Shown in pieces: positions 1 to 7,638 of a stretch of 11,553 bases of DNA. A model generated the notes under the pieces. That model was not told the origin of the DNA. It did no database searches and saw only the letters and a list, made by a program, of their open reading frames with translations. Origin of the DNA: Anaerolineales bacterium UBA3940. Lineage in GTDB: Bacteria > Chloroflexota > Anaerolineae > Aggregatilineales > UBA3940. Numbering within the stretch: the stretch's first letter is position 1; each line of letters starts with the position of its first letter. The position numbers and the translations under genes were made by a program. The DNA lies in NCBI GenBank assembly GCA_002385675.1, contig DGDY01000057.1, positions 463-12,015 of the forward strand, given 5' to 3'.

Positions 1-14
1 GACAGGACACACAT

Positions 15-989
15 ATGAGACACGCACTGATTACGGGCGGCGCGGGCTTCATCGGCAGCCACCTCGCCGAAGCCCTGCTGAAGAAGGGTGACCGCGTGAC
101 GGTCATCGACGACCTCTCCACAGGCCGCTTTGAGAACATCGAGCACCTGACGTCCAACCCGAACTTTCACTTTGCCATCGAGACGATCACCAACCAGACC
201 GTGATGGACCGTCTCGTCAGCGAGTGCGATCTGATCTTCCATCTCGCGGCGGCGGTCGGCGTGGACCTGATCGTGCGCAGCCCTATCCACACCATCGAGA
301 CCAACGTGATGGGGACCGAGATGGTGCTGAAGACGGCGCGCCGCTACCGCACGAAGGTCATGATCGCCTCGACCTCTGAAATCTACGGCAAGAGCACCAA
401 AGCGCCCTTCTCCGAGGATGACGACCGTGTGATGGGGCCGACGACCAAGAGCCGCTGGAGCTACGCCACTAGCAAGGCTCTCGACGAGTTCCTGGCGCTG
501 GCCTACCATAAAGAGGTCGGGCTGCCCGTCGTGGTGTTCCGGCTGTTCAACACGGTTGGGCCGCGCCAGCGCGGGCGGTACGGCATGGTCATTCCCCGGT
601 TCGTGCAGTGGGCGCTGCGGAATGAGCCGATCCAGATCTACGGGGACGGGCAGCAGACGCGCTGCTTTGCGAACGTGAGCGACGTGGTGGAGGCCATCGA
701 CCGGCTGTCGGAGTGTGAGGCAGCGGTAGGGGATGTCTTTAACATCGGCTCGCAGGAGGAAGTGACGATCCGCGAGTTGGCCGAGCGCGTGCGCGAGCGC
801 ACCAACAGCCAATCCGAGATTGTGACCATCCCGTACAATGAGGCGTACGAGGAAGGCTTCGAGGATATGCGCCGGCGCGTGCCGGACATCAGCAAGGTGC
901 AGCGCCTGATCGGCTGGAAGCCGCGCAAGACGCTTAACGAGACGCTCGATGAAGTGATCGCGTACTTCCGCACGGGCGGCAGCCAATAA
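15..989 (+). CDS. Extended SDR nucleotide-sugar enzyme (epimerase/dehydratase family; decarboxylase-like)
   Basis: A 324-residue NAD-dependent enzyme expected to act on a cytoplasmic nucleotide sugar for the surface polysaccharide made by this cluster. Seen: the N-terminal Rossmann motif GGAGFIGS (residues 8-15), an acidic pair D32-D33 after beta-2 that fits NAD rather than NADP, HLAA (76-79), STSEIYG (119-125) and the catalytic Y150-x3-K154. The GPTTKSRWSYATSK segment (141-154) resembles the decarboxylase domain of ArnA, and R288 sits where UDP-glucuronate decarboxylases carry a catalytic Arg. Family knowledge: Thr-Ser-Glu plus Tyr/Lys/Arg is the active set of UXS/ArnA decarboxylases, although GDP-mannose 4,6-dehydratases also carry STSE. 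I infer a UDP-uronate decarboxylase or relative; a C4-epimerase or dehydratase remains possible. The ATG is preceded by AGGA (4-7) with 7 nt spacing. The length is normal. The next gene starts 77 nt downstream. Confidence 0.9.
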   Translation: MRHALITGGAGFIGSHLAEALLKKGDRVTVIDDLSTGRFENIEHLTSNPNFHFAIETITNQTVMDRLVSECDLIFHLAAAVGVDLIVRSPIHTIETNVMGTEMVLKTARRYRTKVMIASTSEIYGKSTKAPFSEDDDRVMGPTTKSRWSYATSKALDEFLALAYHKEVGLPVVVFRLFNTVGPRQRGRYGMVIPRFVQWALRNEPIQIYGDGQQTRCFANVSDVVEAIDRLSECEAAVGDVFNIGSQEEVTIRELAERVRERTNSQSEIVTIPYNEAYEEGFEDMRRRVPDISKVQRLIGWKPRKTLNETLDEVIAYFRTGGSQ

Positions 990-1016
990 CTCATCCCGTC
1001 AAACGACGACAAGCGC

Positions 1017-1039
1017 GCCCGGAACGACGCCATCCGGGC
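1017..1039. other. Small hairpin between the first two cluster genes
   Basis: The arms GCCCGG (1017-1022) and CCGGGC (1034-1039) form a perfect 6-bp stem with an 11-nt loop, in the only sizeable gap of the sugar cluster. No T-run follows, so it is not an intrinsic terminator. It may be chance in GC-rich DNA, or a minor attenuation or RNA-stability element. Confidence 0.2.
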
Positions 1040-1066
1040 TGTATCGAGAAAGAGATCCTTAGAGTC

Positions 1067-2380
1067 ATGTCATACAAAACCGAACTCCTCCAGAAGATAG
1101 AGAACCGCGAGGCCGTGATCGCCGTCATCGGCATCGGGTATGTTGGCCTGCCGCTGGCGGTCGAGTTTGCCCGCGAGGGCTACCGCGTCATCGGCGTGGA
1201 TGTCAGCGAGAAGAAGGTCGGGCTGATCAACAGCGGGGTCAGCTACATCCCCGACATCCCCACGGAGGACATCGCCCGCCCGGTTGAGGCCGGGCTGCTC
1301 TCCGCGACGACGGATTACAGCATCCTGCGCGATGTGGACGCGATCAGCATCTGTGTGCCGACACCGCTCCGCAAGACCAAAGACCCGGACATGAGCTACA
1401 TCATCGCGGCGGCAGACGAGATTGCCAAGTACAGCCGCCCCGGCCAGCTTATCGTGCTGGAGAGCACCACGTACCCCGGCACGACAGACGAACTGATCGT
1501 GCCGCGCATGGCGCAGAACGGGTACCGGGTTGGCGAGGACATCTTTGTGTGCTTTTCGCCGGAGCGCATCGACCCCGGCAACAAGACCTATGGCGTGCGC
1601 AACACGCCGAAGGTCATCGGCGGCGTGACGCCCGACTGCACCGAGGTGGCGGTGGCGCTCTACAGCAAGCCCATCGAGCGCGTCATCCCCGTGTCCTCGA
1701 CGCGCACGGCGGAGATGGTCAAGCTGCTGGAGAACACCTTCCGCTCGGTGAACATCGGCCTGGTTAACGAGATGGCGCTGATGTGCGACAAGCTCGATGT
1801 GAACGTGTGGGAGGTCATCGAGGCGGCCAGTTCCAAGCCGTTCGGCTTTATGACCTTCTACCCCGGCCCCGGGCTTGGCGGGCACTGCATCCCCATCGAT
1901 CCGCTGTACCTGAGCTGGAAGCTCAAGGCGCTGAACTACAACGCCCGCTTCATCGAGCTGGCCTCAGAGATCAACAGCAACATGCCGCTGTACGTCGTCA
2001 CGAAGATCATGGATGCGCTCAACGAGGTGCGTAAGACGGTCAACGGCGCGAACATCCTGATTTTGGGCGCGGCGTACAAGCGCGACATTGACGACCTGCG
2101 TGAAAGCCCCGCGCTGGACATCATCCGCCTGCTGGAGGAGCGCGGTGCGAACATCAGCTATCACGACCCGTACGTGCCGAACCTCTACCGCGAGGGTATC
2201 GACCTGGAGTCGGTGCCGCTCACCGAGGAGACCGTCGGCGCGGCGGATGCGGTCGTCGTCGTGACCGACCACACCTGCCTCGATTATGCCTGGGTTGCTG
2301 AGCACGCCTCCATCGTGGTCGACACGCGCAACGCGCTCAAAGATGTGCAGCAGCCACGCGCCCGAGTCGTCCTCCTGTAA
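1067..2380 (+). CDS. UDP-N-acetylhexosamine 6-dehydrogenase (WbpA/WecC-type nucleotide-sugar dehydrogenase)
   Basis: A 437-residue cytoplasmic enzyme that would oxidise C6 of a UDP-sugar in two NAD-dependent steps, giving a UDP-uronic acid. Seen: the GxGxxG Rossmann motif at G22-G27 in a GIGYVGLPLA context, CVPTPL (96-101), LESTTYPGTT (131-140), SPERIDPGN (164-172), the active-site segment KLLENTFR (219-226, Lys219 and Asn223), the catalytic cysteine Cys274 in GPGLGGHCIPIDP, and the C-terminal UDP-binding segment AYKRDIDDLRES (336-347). Family knowledge: ERIDPGN and GGHCIPIDP favour the UDP-GlcNAc/UDP-ManNAc dehydrogenase branch (WbpA, WecC) over UDP-glucose dehydrogenase. The exact hexosamine cannot be read from sequence alone. 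All key residues are present and the length is typical. The Shine-Dalgarno is weak (GAGAAAGAG, 1046-1054). The next gene begins 2 nt after the stop. Confidence 0.93.
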   Translation: MSYKTELLQKIENREAVIAVIGIGYVGLPLAVEFAREGYRVIGVDVSEKKVGLINSGVSYIPDIPTEDIARPVEAGLLSATTDYSILRDVDAISICVPTPLRKTKDPDMSYIIAAADEIAKYSRPGQLIVLESTTYPGTTDELIVPRMAQNGYRVGEDIFVCFSPERIDPGNKTYGVRNTPKVIGGVTPDCTEVAVALYSKPIERVIPVSSTRTAEMVKLLENTFRSVNIGLVNEMALMCDKLDVNVWEVIEAASSKPFGFMTFYPGPGLGGHCIPIDPLYLSWKLKALNYNARFIELASEINSNMPLYVVTKIMDALNEVRKTVNGANILILGAAYKRDIDDLRESPALDIIRLLEERGANISYHDPYVPNLYREGIDLESVPLTEETVGAADAVVVVTDHTCLDYAWVAEHASIVVDTRNALKDVQQPRARVVLL

Positions 2381-2382
2381 CG

Positions 2383-3618
2383 ATGCAGGCTTCAACGATT
2401 TCCCGCCCCGCCGCTGAGGCGTCGCCCGGACGCTCGCTGAACGTGCTGATGGTCGGCATCAGCGATTACATCCTGACCGGCGTCAGCGGCGGGGACGTGC
2501 GGGAACGGCACATCGAATACGCTCGCCGGCTGAACCATCTGCACATGATCGTGTACTCGCCGCGCGCGCACGACCTGCACACGGAGCGCATCAGCGAGAA
2601 CCTCACCGTCTACCCGACCCGCTCGCTCTCCCGCGCCACGTTCGTGTGGGATGCCTTCCGCATTGCGGCGCGGATCTGTCGGACGCAGCCCATCGACCTC
2701 GTGACGACGCAGGACCCGTTCGCGACGGGGCTGGTGGGGCTGATGGTAAAGCGACGCTTCGGCATCGCCCTCGACGTGCAGAGCCACTCCAGCTTCTTCG
2801 ACAACCCGGTCTGGATCGCGGAGCGTCCGCTGCGGCACGGCCTCTTCAACCGCATGGGCAAGTGGATCGCGCGGCAGGCGGACACGATGCGCGTGGTCAA
2901 CACCGACGAGCGTGACCGCAGCATCCGGGCGGGCGTCGAACCGCACCGTATCGAGGTCATCAACACGCCGATCAACATCGAGCGCTTCCTCACGCCGGTT
3001 GATCCGGCGGAAGTTGGCGCGCTGCGGGCGCGGCTGGGCCTGCCTGCAGAGGCGAAGGTCGTGCTGTGGGTGGGGCGGATGGTATGGTTCAAGCGGCTGC
3101 CGGTGCTGCTGGAAGCCTTCGCACTGATCGCCGCCAAACATCCCGACGCCTACCTCGTCCTCGCCGGGGACCCCGACACGGCGGAAGGCCTCGCCGCCCA
3201 CCGCCTCGCGGGGGAGCTGTGCATCGCGGATCGCGTCCGCTTCGCCGGGCGCGTGGACCACGCCGGTCTGCCCGCCTACTACGCCCTCGCCGACGTGTAC
3301 GCGCTCTCGTCGATCTATGAGGGTTTCGGCAAGGTGCTCGTCGAGGCGGCGGCGAGTGGGCTGCCCGTCGTCTCGACGGCGACGGCAGGCGGGCGCGAGG
3401 TCGTGCGCGACGGCGAGACCGGGCTGCTCGCCGAGGTCGAGAACCCTGCCGGTCTCGCCGCCAAACTCGACGCGCTGCTCTCCGACCCGGCGCTGGCCCG
3501 GCAGATGGGCGAGCGGGCGCGCGAGCACGCCGCCGCGCACTACGACCGCACACACACCATCGAGCGCATTATCGACATGTGGGTGCGCTGCGCCGGGATG
3601 GGCCGGCGGGGCAGGTAA
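2383..3618 (+). CDS. Glycosyltransferase family 4 (GT-B fold)
   Basis: A 411-residue glycosyltransferase that probably adds a sugar from a nucleotide donor to a lipid-linked glycan on the cytoplasmic face. Seen: an N-terminal acceptor half beginning LNVLMVGISDY (from residue 19), with the glycine-rich stretch LTGVSGGDVRERH at 31-43. The donor half opens with VLWVGRMVWFKR (227-238), whose Arg and Lys contact the donor phosphates in this family. It carries the classic E-x7-E motif, E313 and E321, in YEGFGKVLVEAAASG. The GREVVRDGETGLL segment (337-349) is also typical. Residues 1-18 look like a non-conserved leader, so a later start (GTG codon 21 or ATG codon 23) is possible. No Shine-Dalgarno precedes the ATG, which lies 2 nt after the previous stop, suggesting translational coupling. 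Donor and acceptor are unknown. Confidence 0.9.
   Translation: MQASTISRPAAEASPGRSLNVLMVGISDYILTGVSGGDVRERHIEYARRLNHLHMIVYSPRAHDLHTERISENLTVYPTRSLSRATFVWDAFRIAARICRTQPIDLVTTQDPFATGLVGLMVKRRFGIALDVQSHSSFFDNPVWIAERPLRHGLFNRMGKWIARQADTMRVVNTDERDRSIRAGVEPHRIEVINTPINIERFLTPVDPAEVGALRARLGLPAEAKVVLWVGRMVWFKRLPVLLEAFALIAAKHPDAYLVLAGDPDTAEGLAAHRLAGELCIADRVRFAGRVDHAGLPAYYALADVYALSSIYEGFGKVLVEAAASGLPVVSTATAGGREVVRDGETGLLAEVENPAGLAAKLDALLSDPALARQMGERAREHAAAHYDRTHTIERIIDMWVRCAGMGRRGR
3608..3615 (+). promoter_or_regulatory. Ribosome binding site deciding a GTG start
   Basis: The GGGGCAGG stretch lies inside the last codons of the upstream glycosyltransferase, 7 nt before the GTG at 3623. It supports starting the second glycosyltransferase there rather than at the far-upstream ATG at 3317, which would put about 100 residues of out-of-frame translation of the preceding gene in front of the protein. 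Confidence 0.5.
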
Positions 3619-3622
3619 GCCT

Positions 3623-4687
3623 GTGCGCGTGCTGATGCTCACCCGCCGGATCGACCGGGACGACCCGCGCGCGGGGTTCGCGCACCGCTGGGTCGAGGCG
3701 CTGGCCCGCCATCCGCGCATCGAGGGCGTGGACGTGATCTGCCTGGAGATGGGCGAGCACGCCCTGCCGCCGAACGTCACGGTTGCCTCGATGGGCAAGG
3801 AGCGCGGGTACGGGCGGCTGCGGGAGATGGTCGAGTTTGCGCGGGCGATCAACCGCGTGATCCGCCGCACGGACGTGATCTTCGGCCACATGATCCCCCG
3901 CTACGTCGTCGTCGCCGCGCCCTGGGCGCTGCTGTTCCGCGTGCCGGTGGTGCTGTGGTACACACACCGCCAGGTCCATCTGGAGTTGCGGCTGGCGCAC
4001 GCGCTCGCCCAGCGAGTGGTGACAGCCTCGCCGGAGAGCTTCACACTGCCCAGCGACAAGGTGACGGTCATCGGGCACGGCATCGACATGGCGAGCTTCA
4101 CGCCCGGCCCCGCCCCCGCCGCCGAACGGCTGATCCTCGCGGTGGGGCGGCTCTCCGCGATCAAGAACTACGAGGTGCTGATCGAGGCGCTGGCCCGGCT
4201 GCGGGCGCGCCCCGGCTTTGAGGACGTGCGGCTGGCGATTGCGGGCGGGACCACGCCCGAAGCGCCCGGCTACGACGCGCGGCTGCGAGCGCTCGCGGAG
4301 CGGCTGGGCGTGGCGGAGCATGTGACGTTGCTGGGCGCGGTGCCTCACGCCGACGTGCCGGGGCTGTACCGGCAGGCGGCAGTCAGCGCCAACCTCGCGC
4401 CGACCGGCGGGCTGGACAAAGTGGTGATCGAGAGCCTGGCGAGCGGCGTGCCTGCCGTGGTCTACAACCGGACCTTCCTGCCCGTGCTCGGTGATGACGC
4501 GCGCCTGCTGTGGTGCGAGGACCTCACCCCGGCGTGCGTCGCCGACCGGCTGGCGGACGTGCTCGGCTGTGAGCCGGAGGAGCGGGCGGCGCTCGGCGCG
4601 CGGCTGGCGGCCCGCGTGCGTGAGGCGTACGCACTGGAGGCGTTCATCGACCGGCTGGTTGGCGTGTTCGAGGATGTGACCCGGTGA
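3623..4687 (+). CDS. Glycosyltransferase family 4 with GGLDKxxIE variant motif
   Basis: A 354-residue GT-B glycosyltransferase. From the GTG start the protein begins MRVLMLTRRI, a normal first beta strand for GT4. The same frame is open back to 3317, but that part overlaps the preceding gene and encodes low-complexity Arg/Ser/Pro sequence, so I reject it. Seen: HGID (152-155) at the domain linker, the donor-binding AVGRLSAIKNYE (173-184, Arg176 and Lys181), GGTTPEAPGY (208-217) and TGGLDKVVIESLASG (261-275). The E-x7-E motif has only its second glutamate (Glu270); the first position is Gly262. Family knowledge: a TG-x-LDK-x3-E form occurs in some GT4 enzymes, so this is probably a variant and not an inactivating change. 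The stop overlaps the next GTG start by 4 nt (GTGA, 4684-4687). Confidence 0.88.
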   Translation: MRVLMLTRRIDRDDPRAGFAHRWVEALARHPRIEGVDVICLEMGEHALPPNVTVASMGKERGYGRLREMVEFARAINRVIRRTDVIFGHMIPRYVVVAAPWALLFRVPVVLWYTHRQVHLELRLAHALAQRVVTASPESFTLPSDKVTVIGHGIDMASFTPGPAPAAERLILAVGRLSAIKNYEVLIEALARLRARPGFEDVRLAIAGGTTPEAPGYDARLRALAERLGVAEHVTLLGAVPHADVPGLYRQAAVSANLAPTGGLDKVVIESLASGVPAVVYNRTFLPVLGDDARLLWCEDLTPACVADRLADVLGCEPEERAALGARLAARVREAYALEAFIDRLVGVFEDVTR

Positions 4688-5925
4688 AGCTCATCTACCC
4701 GGCCAATGCTCGTATCCCCAGCGAGAAGGCACACCCCTACCAGATCGTGCAGATGTGCGAGGCCTTCGCCGCCGCCGGTGCGGATGTCACGCTGATCTAC
4801 CCGGCGCGGCGCAACCCACCCGACCTCGACACTGGGGACATCTGGGCGCACTACGGCGTTGAGCGCACCTTCCGCGCCGAGCGCATCCCGGTTGTCGATC
4901 TGTACCCGCTTGCCTGGCGGCTGCCGGGGCGGCTGGGCCGCGCGGTGGACCGGCTTGCTGCGATCCTGATCCACGTGCTGTTCAACGGCGCGCTGATGCT
5001 GCGCCTCGCCCGCGAGCGCGACGCGGTGATCTACGGTCGGCACCCCATCGGGCTGGCGCTTTACTGCTTCCTGTGGCCCCGGCGGGCCCGGCGAGTCTTC
5101 TACGAAGTGCATGTTGCCCCCACGACGCCCACCGGCACGCGGCTGCGGCGCTGGCTGATGCGGCGCGTCGGTGGGGTGGTGACCATCACCGAGCACCTGC
5201 ACGAGCGGCACATTGCGCTCGGCGCTGCGCCGGAACGGGTCATCACCGCGCACGACGGCTTCCGCGCAGCACGGTTCGCGATTAAGGGTGACCGGGCCGA
5301 GTGGCGGCGGCGGCTCGGCTGGCCGCAAGAGGCATTTATCGTCGGCTACATGGGGCGGTTCATCAGCGGGCTACAGAGCATGGATAAGGGGATCGGCACG
5401 CTGGTCGAGGCAGTGATCGAGCTTGCCGCCGGGGGCGGCGATCGCCCGCTCCGCCTCGCGCTCGTCGGCGGGCCGGACGCCGTCGTTGAGCAGGTGCGCG
5501 CCCGCCTGGACGGGGCCGGGCTGCCGCCGGACTTCTTGCTGTACCCCGGCATGGTCCCTCCTGTCGATGTGCCCGGCTATCTGCGAGCCTTTGACGTGTG
5601 TACCATCCCCCTCCCCTGGTCGGAATTTTTTGCCTACGACACGTCGCCGCTCAAGCTGTTCGAGTACATGGCGGCGGGCCGGCCCATCGTCGCCTCGGAC
5701 CTGCCCTCTACCGCCGAGATATTGCGCAACGGCGAGAACGGCCTGCTCGTGCCGCCCGGCGACCCTCACGCGCTGGCGGATGCGCTGCGGCGGCTGCGGG
5801 ATGACCCGGCGCTCGGCGAGCGGCTGGCTGCACAGGCCGCGCGTGACGTTCAGGCGTACACGTGGGAGGCGCGCGCCCGGCGCATTCTGGATTTCATCAG
5901 GGCGAAGGCAGGCGGCACGCCATGA
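4684..5925 (+). CDS. Glycosyltransferase family 4 with DTSPLKLFE variant motif
   Basis: A 413-residue GT-B glycosyltransferase, presumably cytoplasmic or peripheral on the membrane. Seen: an N-terminal domain starting KLIYPANARIPSEKAHPYQ, a probable acceptor-side segment EVHVAPTTPTGTRLRR (141-156), TITEHLHERH (167-176), the donor-domain start VGYMGRFISG (220-229) and TSPLKLFEYMAAGRPIVASD (320-339). The canonical first Glu of E-x7-E is Asp319 and the second is Glu327. Family knowledge: an SPLKLFEYMA core is frequent in GT4 enzymes of polysaccharide clusters. Residues 89-130 are rich in hydrophobic residues and may dock to the membrane. GTG is chosen because it overlaps the previous stop by 4 nt and has GAGG 10 nt upstream. 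The stop overlaps the flippase start by 4 nt (ATGA). The sugar specificity is unknown. Confidence 0.9.
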   Translation: MKLIYPANARIPSEKAHPYQIVQMCEAFAAAGADVTLIYPARRNPPDLDTGDIWAHYGVERTFRAERIPVVDLYPLAWRLPGRLGRAVDRLAAILIHVLFNGALMLRLARERDAVIYGRHPIGLALYCFLWPRRARRVFYEVHVAPTTPTGTRLRRWLMRRVGGVVTITEHLHERHIALGAAPERVITAHDGFRAARFAIKGDRAEWRRRLGWPQEAFIVGYMGRFISGLQSMDKGIGTLVEAVIELAAGGGDRPLRLALVGGPDAVVEQVRARLDGAGLPPDFLLYPGMVPPVDVPGYLRAFDVCTIPLPWSEFFAYDTSPLKLFEYMAAGRPIVASDLPSTAEILRNGENGLLVPPGDPHALADALRRLRDDPALGERLAAQAARDVQAYTWEARARRILDFIRAKAGGTP

Positions 5926-7295
5926 ACGTGATCGAGCGCCTTCGCGATCTGTTCAGGCAGGCTGTCTCCAGCCGCATCATCCGGGATTCCTCGGCGATGT
6001 CAGTCGCAAGCTGGGTGTCTACCGGCATCAGCGTGCTGACCTCGTTCGCGCTGGCGGCCATCCTCGGCGACGAGGGTTACGGCCTGATCTCCATCGGCAT
6101 CGCGCTTGTATCCACCATCACGGAGTTTCTGGACATCAAGACGAGCGAAGGGCTGATCCGGTTTTTCGGCAATGCGCTGGCGCGGGGGGAGAAGCGCGAG
6201 GCGCTCACCTTCTTCTATGTGGCGCTCACCGCCGACGTCGTGCTGATGCTCGCCACGCTCGCGGCGGTCCTGCTGCTCGGCCCGGCCTCGGCGGAGGTCT
6301 ACGGCCCGGATGCCGACGAGATCCGCCGCCTCGTGCGCATCTACGCCCTGACAATCCCCTTTGCCATGCTCCAGGGCTCGTTCGAGCCGATCCTTACCGT
6401 GATGAAGCGGTTCTCGTACCTGTCGGTCGGGCGGGTGCTCAACAGCATCGTGCTGACGGTGGGCCTCATCGTCGGCGCGCAGTTTGGGCTGGAAGGGGTG
6501 ATGTGGGGCTACGTCGTCGGGGCGGTTGTCTCGTTCCTGACGTGGGCGTTCGGCGCGGGGGTAAACATGCTGCGCACGTTTGACAGCGCGCGCGGCCAGG
6601 ACTACCTTGGCGCGTGGAAGCAGTTCATACCGTTCTCGTTCCATACCAGCCTCACCGCCTCGCTGAAGGCCATCAGCCACAACCTTGACGTACTGGTGCT
6701 GGGCGCAGTGGCAAGCCCGGCGGTAGCGGGGCACTTCCGCGTCGCCCGCAGCGCCGCGACGCTGATCTCGATGCCGACCCTCCAGGCGAGCGCGGTGATC
6801 TACCCGGAGCTTATCGAGGCGTGGGCGGCGCAGCACATCGAGCGGGCGCGGCGGCTGGTATACCAGTATACGCGCATCAGCGGGCTGATCAGCCTGGCGG
6901 CTTACGCCTTCTTCCTCGTTACTGCCGACTGGCTGGTGGCGCTGTTCTACTCGCCCGACTTCGCGCCGGTTGGCAACCTGATCCGCATTCTGGGCTTCGG
7001 CATCACGCTCGACACGATGTTCCGCTGGGTGCGACCCGCCACGATGGCCGCCGGGAAGCCGCAGGTTGCGACGGTTTACAACATCGGCGCGGTCGTGGCG
7101 AAAGTCGTGCTGCTCGTGCCGCTGGCCTACCTGCTGGGCGCAGTCGGCGCGGCCATTGCGTTTGACGCGACGATCATCGTGACGGTGCTGATGATGGTGT
7201 TCTATGCGCTGCCCCGGCTGGGTCTCGGGCTGCGCTCCGGGGTGGAGCGCCCCACATCGGTCCAGCCCGACGCCGGGCCAAAACCGGACGCTTAG
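5922..7295 (+). CDS. Polysaccharide flippase (Wzx/RfbX-like, MOP superfamily)
   Basis: A 457-residue integral membrane protein expected to move a lipid-linked oligosaccharide from the cytoplasmic to the outer face of the membrane. Seen: roughly 11-12 hydrophobic segments, near residues 26-48, 55-72, 97-120, 138-158, 171-189, 191-215, 255-272, 318-340, 349-365, 383-409 and 410-430. The N-terminal amphipathic stretch is RLRDLFRQAVSSRIIRDSS, followed by an ILGDEGYGLISI segment (47-58) typical of this family. The C-terminal 20 residues are hydrophilic and Pro-rich. The ATG at 5922 overlaps the preceding stop by 4 nt; the same frame is open back to 5862, but those residues overlap the glycosyltransferase and are unlikely to be used. 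This is the last gene of the cluster. No terminator follows, and its stop shares bases with the convergent gene at 7292-7627. Confidence 0.92.
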   Translation: MNVIERLRDLFRQAVSSRIIRDSSAMSVASWVSTGISVLTSFALAAILGDEGYGLISIGIALVSTITEFLDIKTSEGLIRFFGNALARGEKREALTFFYVALTADVVLMLATLAAVLLLGPASAEVYGPDADEIRRLVRIYALTIPFAMLQGSFEPILTVMKRFSYLSVGRVLNSIVLTVGLIVGAQFGLEGVMWGYVVGAVVSFLTWAFGAGVNMLRTFDSARGQDYLGAWKQFIPFSFHTSLTASLKAISHNLDVLVLGAVASPAVAGHFRVARSAATLISMPTLQASAVIYPELIEAWAAQHIERARRLVYQYTRISGLISLAAYAFFLVTADWLVALFYSPDFAPVGNLIRILGFGITLDTMFRWVRPATMAAGKPQVATVYNIGAVVAKVVLLVPLAYLLGAVGAAIAFDATIIVTVLMMVFYALPRLGLGLRSGVERPTSVQPDAGPKPDA

Positions 7296-7627
7296 CTCCC
7301 GGCTTTGCCCTCTTCGAGCGGCTCAGGATACGACTCCTCCAGCGTGTCGGCGTACAGCGCGATCACGGCCTGCCCGGTGAGGTCCAGCAGCGCGTGCCCG
7401 GCCTCGACGCCCGTCTGCGAGACAAGCGCCGCTTCCATCGCTTCCCGGCTGTCAAAATACGCCTCGACAACGGTCCCGAACGGCGCGGGCAGCCGCATCG
7501 AGCCGTAAACGTTGCTCACAGCCTTGCGGCGCAGGCCGGGCAGCGCTTCCAGCTTCATCAGGAAGTCGTTGTATGCCTCGCCTTTCTCGGCGACGCCCGG
7601 TCTCAGGAGCAGGATGAGCTTTACCAC
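7292..7627 (-). CDS. Small EthD-like protein (dimeric alpha+beta barrel)
   Basis: A 111-residue protein resembling the EthD family, ferredoxin-like dimeric alpha+beta barrel proteins. EthD itself is required for ETBE degradation in actinobacteria, but most members have no known reaction. Seen: a first strand VKLILLLRPG (2-11), a helix around EAYNDFLMKLEALPG, a second strand with SNVYGSMRLPAPFGTVVEAYFDS (38-60) and the helix SREAMEAALVS, a common ending of this fold. The GTG start at 7627 is chosen because a full AGGAGG lies 5 nt upstream; no ATG is available there. It is the second gene of a two-gene unit with the BtrH-like gene, whose stop is inside the same Shine-Dalgarno. The stop TAA (7294-7292) overlaps the flippase TAG on the other strand. 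Confidence 0.75.
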   Translation of the reverse strand: MVKLILLLRPGVAEKGEAYNDFLMKLEALPGLRRKAVSNVYGSMRLPAPFGTVVEAYFDSREAMEAALVSQTGVEAGHALLDLTGQAVIALYADTLEESYPEPLEEGKAGS

Positions 7628-7632
7628 AATGT

Positions 7633-7638
7633 CCTCCT
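7633..7638 (-). promoter_or_regulatory. Ribosome binding site overlapping the upstream stop codon
   Basis: On the minus strand the sequence reads TAGGAGGAC. TAG (7639-7637) ends the BtrH-like gene, and the perfect AGGAGG of the EthD-like gene begins on the second base of that stop. The spacing to the GTG start is 5 nt, which fits stop-start coupled translation of the pair. Confidence 0.8.

Noticed and set aside
3317..3622. N-terminal extension of the second glycosyltransferase from an ATG at 3317
   Set aside because: It lies entirely inside the preceding glycosyltransferase in another frame and encodes Arg/Ser/Pro-rich low-complexity sequence. GT4 homology begins right after the GTG at 3623, which has a purine-rich site 7 nt upstream.
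2392..3891. 499-codon open frame on the minus strand across two glycosyltransferase genes
   Set aside because: It runs over two real genes and their junction and has a shadow-frame composition rich in Arg, His, Val and Asp. No recognisable motif.
5862..5921. 20-residue N-terminal extension of the flippase
   Set aside because: It overlaps the preceding glycosyltransferase out of frame. The ATG at 5922 forms the usual 4-nt ATGA overlap and begins the expected amphipathic leader.
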